From Microbacteriaceae bacterium (GTDB taxonomy: Bacteria > Actinomycetota > Actinomycetes > Actinomycetales > Microbacteriaceae), in NCBI GenBank assembly GCA_017744755.1, contig JAGIAU010000021.1, positions 1 to 9,854 of the forward strand: a stretch of DNA of 9,854 nucleotides, written 5' to 3'. The position numbers were made by a program, and so were the translations under genes. The notes under the pieces are model-generated. The model worked only from the letters and a program-made list of their open reading frames with translations, had not been told where the DNA came from and searched no databases. Shown here in pieces: positions 6,117 through 9,854 of this stretch. How positions within the stretch are numbered: position 1 is the first letter of the stretch; each line of letters begins with the position of its first letter.

Positions 6117-6572
6117 TCAGAACCAGCCCGGCTGCACGATGACGCGCAGGGCGTGCCCGGCGCCGTCGAGCGTCTCGCGGGCCACGCGCCGCGCGGGCTC
6201 GTTCGCGACCGCGATGAACTGCACGACCCGATCCGCGTTGCCGACGATCACGACCCGGTCCTTCGCCACGCCCTCCGGCGCGTGCCAGGACCAGTCCTCG
6301 ATGTCGCTCGTCGTCAGCCACGCCGCGAGCTCCCCGAGGTCCGCGGTCAGATACCGCCGCCCTTCGCCGCGATGGACCGCGATGCCGGGAGCGGCGGAGC
6401 GGGCGGCGGCAGCGCCCCGCTCTCCTGCCCGGGGCGGATGGGCGCCGCCGCTCGCCGGCGTCGCGGGACGCGAGCGCGGAGTCGCAGCCGGCCGCGGAGC
6501 GGGCGCTGCCGGCGCCTTGGGCGAACAGATGTCGCAGAGTTCCAGTTCCAGACCGTGCCGACACTCGCTCAC
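6117..6572 (-). CDS. Hypothetical protein with N-terminal Cys/His knuckle, Ala/Pro linker and unknown C-terminal domain
   Basis: I do not recognise the family. The 151-residue product has three parts. Residues 1-18 carry a compact C-x-H-x6-C-x2-C motif (C4, H6, C13, C16) that could bind zinc. Residues 19-68 form a low-complexity Ala/Pro/Arg/Ser linker. Residues 69-151 form a folded-looking domain with the helix YLTADLGELAAWLTT (74-88), a Trp/His patch (WSWH, 94-97), strands around DRVVIVGN and VVQFIAVA, and the end VIVQPGWF. The GTG start is chosen because GGAGG lies 7 nt upstream. From memory, actinobacterial proteins with a similar HGL-x4-C-x2-C opening and Ala/Pro linker include DarT-like (DUF4433) ADP-ribosyltransferases, but the C-terminal domain here does not look like one. 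Confidence 0.75.
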   Translation of the reverse strand: MSECRHGLELELCDICSPKAPAAPAPRPAATPRSRPATPASGGAHPPRAGERGAAAARSAAPGIAVHRGEGRRYLTADLGELAAWLTTSDIEDWSWHAPEGVAKDRVVIVGNADRVVQFIAVANEPARRVARETLDGAGHALRVIVQPGWF

Positions 6573-6647
6573 CCCTCCATCCTCCCCCATTCGAGTCGCA
6601 CCCGGACCGGGGGACGCCCGTCCGTGGGCGGTTCCGGCGCGAATTCC

Positions 6648-6653
6648 TAGGAT
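6648..6653 (+). promoter_or_regulatory. -10 element, leaderless start of the membrane-protein gene
   Basis: TAGGAT lies 6 nt before the second of two tandem GTG codons (6660), so transcription probably starts at the initiation codon. The -35 region is not recognisable. The 84-bp gap also serves the divergent hypothetical gene, which by contrast has a Shine-Dalgarno. Confidence 0.42.
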
Positions 6654-6659
6654 CGAGTG

Positions 6660-7241
6660 GTGAGCGACGCGCCCTGGCGGCCGCTGTGGTGGTGGTTCAT
6701 CGTCCACGGCGCGATCATCTCCGCCTGGGGGGTGTTCGCGCTCGTCACCACCGTGCCGGGTGGGGCGGGCTGGGTGCTCGACGGCATCGCGTTCGGCGTC
6801 ATGCTGCTGATCGGCGGCGTGCAGCTCGTCGTGCAGGGCTGGAGCGGGCGCCGCTACGGACCCGGCTGGCCGGGCATCTTCGTGGGCGGGATCGTGCCGA
6901 TCTGCTTCGGAACCGCGATCTTCGTCATCGCGGCGACGCTCGACGCGACGGCGGTGTTCTGGACGATCATCGCGTTCCTGTTCGTCGAGGGCGGCGTGTT
7001 CATCGTCGGAACCTGGCCTGGGCCGGTGTTCCGCTTCTGGGGGCTCCTGATGGGCGGCATCGTCTGCATCGCGTTCCTCGTGATGCTCGTGCTGTTCTGG
7101 CTGTTCGGCGGCGACTTCGAGATCCTCGACCCGGCGTTCGGCGCGCTCGGCGTCCTCTACGGCATGGCGATGATCGTCGCCGCGGTCCAGGCGCGGCAGG
7201 CGGGCATCGAGCGCGGACCGGGGCGGCCCCTCCGGCGCTGA
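6660..7241 (+). CDS. Six-helix membrane protein of unknown function (HdeD/DUF308-like architecture)
   Basis: A 193-residue integral membrane protein. Six hydrophobic segments are visible, roughly at residues 10-30, 38-60, 71-93, 97-119, 125-149 and 160-178. The N-terminus is short with an aromatic WRPLWWWF motif, and the C-terminus is basic and probably cytoplasmic. The hairpin arrangement with short loops resembles the HdeD/DUF308 group, but no diagnostic motif supports that, so it stays tentative. Two GTG codons are adjacent (6657 and 6660). I prefer 6660 because the -10-like TAGGAT puts the transcription start there. It is divergent from the Cys/His-knuckle gene and convergent with dinB. 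Confidence 0.82.
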   Translation: MSDAPWRPLWWWFIVHGAIISAWGVFALVTTVPGGAGWVLDGIAFGVMLLIGGVQLVVQGWSGRRYGPGWPGIFVGGIVPICFGTAIFVIAATLDATAVFWTIIAFLFVEGGVFIVGTWPGPVFRFWGLLMGGIVCIAFLVMLVLFWLFGGDFEILDPAFGALGVLYGMAMIVAAVQARQAGIERGPGRPLRR

Positions 7242-7260
7242 ACGGCGCTGCGGTCCGGAT

Positions 7261-7276
7261 GCGGCGGAGAAGCCGC
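7261..7276. terminator. Possible weak hairpin between convergent genes
   Basis: GCGGC-GGAGAA-GCCGC forms a 5-bp GC-only stem with a 6-nt loop, in the 50-bp gap between the membrane-protein stop and the dinB stop. The position suits a shared terminator, but the stem is short and could arise by chance in such GC-rich DNA. Confidence 0.3.
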
Positions 7277-7291
7277 CCCGCCCGCCCCCAC

Positions 7292-8494
7292 CTACTCGGG
7301 CTTCCGCAGCAGCCGCGCGGGGTGCACGGCCGCTCGGCCGAAGCGCTCGCGGGCCTGGTCGACGGCCTGCTCCGCCTCGCGCCAGGCGTCGTCCTCCCAG
7401 AGCGCCGCGGCGCGACCGCCGAGCTGCTCGGCGCGCACGCCGATGAGCCGCACGGGCGGGAGGTCCCGCTCGGCGTCGAGCAGCGCCATCGCGGTCTCGT
7501 GGATCGCGCGCGCGGTGTCGGTCGGCTCGGGGAGCGTTCTGGATCGCGTGATCGTGCGGAAGTCGCCGAACCGCACCTTGATCGCGATCGTCCGTGCGCT
7601 CACGCCGCCGCGCCGCAGCCGCGCGCCGACGTCGTCGGACAGCCGCAGCAGGACGCGCCGCAGCTCCTCGCGGTCGGCGACGTCCGTCTCGAACGTCGTC
7701 TCGCGCCCGATCGACACCTCCTGCCGTCCGTCGGTCACCGGGCGGGGGTCGACGCCGTTGGCGAGGCGGTGCAGCTTCTCCGCGCCGGCCTCGCCGAGCA
7801 CGCGGCGCAGCACGGGCATCGGGGTGCCGGCCAGGTCGCCGATCGTCGCGATGCCGCGGGCGGTGAGCTGCTCGCGCGTCTTCGCCCCGACGCCCCATAG
7901 CGCGTCGACGGGCAGCGGTCGCAGGAAGCCGACGGTCGAGGCGACCGGGACCACGAGCAGCCCGTCGGGCTTCGCGCGGCCGGAGGCGAGCTTCGCGACG
8001 AACTTCGTCCCGGCGACGCCGACGGAGACGACGAGGCCGGTCTCCGCCCGCACGCGTTCGCGCAGCAGGGCCGCCGCCTCGCGGGGCGTCCCGATCGCCT
8101 TCCCCGCCCCGGACACGTCGAGGAAGCCCTCGTCGATGCCGACCGGCTCGACGAGCGGGGTGATCGTCCGGCAGATCTCGAAGAATCGCCTCGACCAGTG
8201 CTCGTAGCGGTCCCGGTGCGGCTCCACGACGATCGCCTGCGGGCAGCGGCGGCGTGCGACCGCCATCGGCATCGCGGAGTTCACGCCGTATCGGCGCGCC
8301 TCATAGGTCGCGGCCGTCACGACCGAGCGCGGCGAGTCGAAGCCCACGATGACGGGCCTGCCCCGCAGCTCCGGCCGGTCGAGCAGCTCCACCGAGGCGA
8401 AGAACGCGTCCAGGTCGGCGTGCAGGACCGTCGCCCCCGTGTCGTCGGCGTCGTCCGCGCTCACGAGCCGGTCGCGTCCGTCCTGTCGGCTCAT
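7292..8494 (-). CDS. dinB: DNA polymerase IV (Y-family translesion polymerase)
   Basis: A 400-residue error-prone polymerase that copies past damaged bases. The palm motif HADLDAFFASVE (25-36) gives catalytic Asp27 and steric-gate Phe32. The finger motif is YGVNSAMPMAVARRRCP (69-85), and the second catalytic motif GIDEGFLDVS (119-128) supplies Asp121 and Glu122. A thumb helix-hairpin-helix GVGAKTREQL follows, and the little finger begins near SIGRETTF. Members more often have SxDE; here Gly119 replaces that Ser. The usual C-terminal beta-clamp peptide (QLSLF-like) is not evident: the matching region reads EQLGGRAAALWEDD. The ATG at 8494-8492 was chosen; a -10-like GACAAT lies 6 nt upstream and there is no Shine-Dalgarno. 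No LexA box (GAAC-N4-GTTC type) is seen in the short upstream gap. Confidence 0.96.
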   Translation of the reverse strand: MSRQDGRDRLVSADDADDTGATVLHADLDAFFASVELLDRPELRGRPVIVGFDSPRSVVTAATYEARRYGVNSAMPMAVARRRCPQAIVVEPHRDRYEHWSRRFFEICRTITPLVEPVGIDEGFLDVSGAGKAIGTPREAAALLRERVRAETGLVVSVGVAGTKFVAKLASGRAKPDGLLVVPVASTVGFLRPLPVDALWGVGAKTREQLTARGIATIGDLAGTPMPVLRRVLGEAGAEKLHRLANGVDPRPVTDGRQEVSIGRETTFETDVADREELRRVLLRLSDDVGARLRRGGVSARTIAIKVRFGDFRTITRSRTLPEPTDTARAIHETAMALLDAERDLPPVRLIGVRAEQLGGRAAALWEDDAWREAEQAVDQARERFGRAAVHPARLLRKPE

Positions 8495-8500
8495 GCAGGC

Positions 8501-8506
8501 ATTGTC
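8501..8506 (-). promoter_or_regulatory. Candidate -10 element for dinB (leaderless)
   Basis: GACAAT on the minus strand matches TATAAT at 4 of 6 positions and is separated by 6 nt from the dinB ATG. It lies within the 27-bp gap shared with the divergent hydrolase gene, so any -35 would fall in the hydrolase coding sequence; none is obvious. Confidence 0.38.
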
Positions 8507-8509
8507 TCC

Positions 8510-8515
8510 GATACT
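8510..8515 (+). promoter_or_regulatory. Candidate -10 element for the GDSL hydrolase (leaderless)
   Basis: GATACT matches TATAAT at 4 of 6 positions, with the central ATA intact, and is separated by 6 nt from the ATG at 8522. It is only 3 bp from the opposing dinB -10, so the two promoters are packed back to back. Confidence 0.42.
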
Positions 8516-8521
8516 GGTGAC

Positions 8522-9283
8522 ATGCACGCGTGGACGCGGTACGTCGCGATCGGGGACTCGTTCACGGAGGGGATCGGGGATCCCGAGGCGAACGCCCCCG
8601 GCGGCCATCGCGGCTGGGCGGATCGCGTGGCGGAGGAGCTCGCGGCGCAGACCGACGCGTTCGCCTACGCGAACCTCGCGGTTCGCGGCCGGCTGCTCCA
8701 GGGCATCCGGGACGAGCAGGCGGGTCGCGCGCTCGAGCTCCGGCCCGACCTCATCTCGGTCTCCGCGGGCGGCAACGACATCCTCCGCCCCGGCTCCGAT
8801 CCCGACGAGGTCGCCGGCCGGCTCGACGAGCTCGTGGCGCTGCTGCGCTCGGACGGGGCGACGGTCGTGGTGTTCACGGGGCCGGACATCGGCATGACCC
8901 CCGTCATGCGGCGCGTGCGCGGCAAGGTCGCGATCTTCAACGAGAACACGCACACCGTCGCGCGCCGCCGCGGCGCGGTCGTCGTCGACCTGTGGGCGAT
9001 GCGCGAGCTCGAGGCGGCGCCGATGTGGGCCGAGGACCGGCTGCACTTCTCCCCGCTCGGCCACCACACGATCGCCCGCGAGGTGCTGCGCTCGCTCGGC
9101 GTCGAGCACGGGCTCGAGCAGCTCGAGCCGCCCGCGCTGCCGGCGAAGTCGTGGCGCGAGGCCCGCGCCGAGGACCTGCACTGGGCGAAGGACTATCTCA
9201 TGCCGTGGATCGGCCGCCGGCTGACGGGCCGCTCCTCCGGCGACGGCGTCCAGCCGAAGCGCCCGGAGCTGCGCGCTCCCTGA
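8522..9283 (+). CDS. SGNH/GDSL-family hydrolase (cytoplasmic lipase/esterase type)
   Basis: A 253-residue hydrolase with all SGNH blocks. Block I is AIGDSFTEG (9-17) with nucleophile Ser13. Block II is NLAVRG (51-56) with Gly56. Block III is SAGGND (81-86) with Asn85. Block V is EDRLHFSPLGH (171-181), giving the Asp172/His175 dyad. The N-terminus starts directly at the first strand with no signal peptide or membrane helix, so it should act in the cytoplasm. About 60 residues follow block V, ending in a charged tail with the WREARAEDLHWAKDYLMPWI stretch (211-230), a conserved-looking Trp-rich region. It diverges from dinB across 27 bp and converges on the peptidase gene. The ester substrate is unknown. 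Confidence 0.92.
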   Translation: MHAWTRYVAIGDSFTEGIGDPEANAPGGHRGWADRVAEELAAQTDAFAYANLAVRGRLLQGIRDEQAGRALELRPDLISVSAGGNDILRPGSDPDEVAGRLDELVALLRSDGATVVVFTGPDIGMTPVMRRVRGKVAIFNENTHTVARRRGAVVVDLWAMRELEAAPMWAEDRLHFSPLGHHTIAREVLRSLGVEHGLEQLEPPALPAKSWREARAEDLHWAKDYLMPWIGRRLTGRSSGDGVQPKRPELRAP

Positions 9284-9306
9284 CCCGCGGCCTGCGCGGT
9301 CGTGCA

Positions 9307-9321
9307 GCCGCCGGAGGCGGC
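9307..9321. terminator. Possible weak hairpin between convergent genes
   Basis: GCCGCC-GGA-GGCGGC gives a perfect 6-bp stem with a 3-nt loop in the 62-bp gap between the hydrolase stop and the peptidase stop. It could terminate both convergent transcripts. The stem is short, so confidence is limited. Confidence 0.38.
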
Positions 9322-9345
9322 GTATCGAGATCTCCATCCGGCCGG

Positions 9346-9854
9346 CTACCGCCCGGGATGCGTCCACCGCCACTCGGCGCCCGGATCCGGCAGCGCGGCG
9401 TCGAGCACGAGCGGCACCTCCGCGGTCTCGCGCGGCGTCGACAGCGTGACGGACCCCACGGCATCCCCCGCCGCCGCGGTGACGACGGCATCGAGCGCCG
9501 GCGCCGCGCCGACCGCCTCCGGCCCCCACACGAGGAACGTCGCCGCCTCCGCCGTGACGGCCTGCGCCGTCGCATCCCACCGCGTCGCGTAGCCGCCGAA
9601 CACCGTCCCCGCCGGCACCGTCAGCTCGGAGAACCCCGCCACGGCGCTCGCGAGCAGCGTGCGCACGCTCGAATCGACCGTGTCATGGTCCGGCCCGCCG
9701 AGCACGGCGCCGACGAGCGTCACGCTGCGCGAGCCGATCACGACGTCCGCCGAGAAGAGCAGGCATGCGCCCGCCTCGTCGAGCGTCCCGGAGATGTAGT
9801 TGCTCTGGGTGTTGCCGAACGTGCGATCCGCGCCGATGCGCCAGTATCCGCGGA
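9346..9854 (-). CDS. D-alanyl-D-alanine carboxypeptidase-like protein (peptidase S11), C-terminal part, degenerate KTG motif
   Basis: The open frame continues past the window edge, leaving 169 visible codons. S11 peptidases trim the terminal D-Ala from peptidoglycan stem peptides outside the membrane. The hallmark region GTLDEAGACLLFSADVVIG followed by VTLVGAVLGGPDHDTVD matches the strand after the KTG box and the following helix. The visible C-terminus then resembles the beta-rich tail of actinobacterial members, ending WRWTHPGR. The residues at the KTG box read I-S-G, so the catalytic Lys is replaced by Ile. The serine and SxN motifs lie outside the window. If those are also altered, this would be a non-catalytic wall-binding relative. 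An internal GTG at 9741 is not a credible start because homology extends upstream of it. Confidence 0.85.
   Translation of the reverse strand, partial: RGYWRIGADRTFGNTQSNYISGTLDEAGACLLFSADVVIGSRSVTLVGAVLGGPDHDTVDSSVRTLLASAVAGFSELTVPAGTVFGGYATRWDATAQAVTAEAATFLVWGPEAVGAAPALDAVVTAAAGDAVGSVTLSTPRETAEVPLVLDAALPDPGAEWRWTHPGR

Noticed and set aside
6098..6126. Two overlapping 5-bp hairpins between the convergent GNAT and Cys/His-knuckle genes
   Set aside because: GCTGA/TCAGC and CTGGT/ACCAG are short and lie partly within coding sequence, so they are expected by chance and are not listed as a terminator.
6117..7898. 593-residue minus-strand frame extending the Cys/His-knuckle protein upstream
   Set aside because: It runs antisense through the membrane-protein gene and part of dinB with Arg/Asp-rich low-complexity sequence. 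The GTG at 6572 with GGAGG upstream is the credible start.
7292..9580. 762-residue minus-strand frame extending DinB upstream
   Set aside because: The added N-terminus is antisense to the GDSL hydrolase. DinB homology starts about 20 residues after the ATG at 8494.

Overview
The window is high-GC, densely packed chromosomal DNA from an actinobacterium. Codon third positions are almost all G or C, so long spurious open frames lie opposite most genes. GTG starts are common, several starts look leaderless, an IdeR/DtxR-type iron box is present, and the D-Ala-D-Ala carboxypeptidase tail resembles Microbacteriaceae homologues. I would place it in or near the Microbacteriaceae, but that is inference from gene style, since there is no rRNA marker.

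Layout. At the left edge, on the minus strand, is a siderophore-interacting flavin reductase cut by the window end. An iron box sits on its promoter, and a cupin gene lies upstream on the same strand. On the plus strand a GT4-type glycosyltransferase and a predicted all-helical glycosidase-like protein overlap by an ATGA junction. A 14-bp perfect hairpin then ends that pair and also ends the opposing tRNA-Leu(GAG). Left of a divergent promoter region lies an endonuclease/exonuclease/phosphatase-fold gene (minus strand), whose tail is encoded by an intergenic-type repeat. To the right of that region (plus strand) run a 2-Cys glutathione peroxidase, a histidine phosphatase overlapping it by four bases, and a small GNAT-type acetyltransferase.

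Next comes a convergent hypothetical protein with a short Cys/His knuckle, then a divergently transcribed six-helix membrane protein. DNA polymerase IV (dinB, minus) and a cytoplasmic SGNH/GDSL hydrolase (plus) diverge from a gap of only 27 bp. The right edge holds the C-terminal half of a secreted D-Ala-D-Ala carboxypeptidase-like protein whose expected KTG motif reads ISG.

Functionally this is mostly housekeeping and stress material: iron acquisition, peroxide detoxification, translesion synthesis, cell-envelope work and sugar metabolism. I see no CRISPR array, transposase, phage gene or recognisable defence operon. The items most worth checking are the degenerate peptidase motif, the repeat domesticated into a protein C-terminus, the recurrent leaderless-promoter spacing, the Cys/His-knuckle protein and the glycosyltransferase/helical-protein pair.
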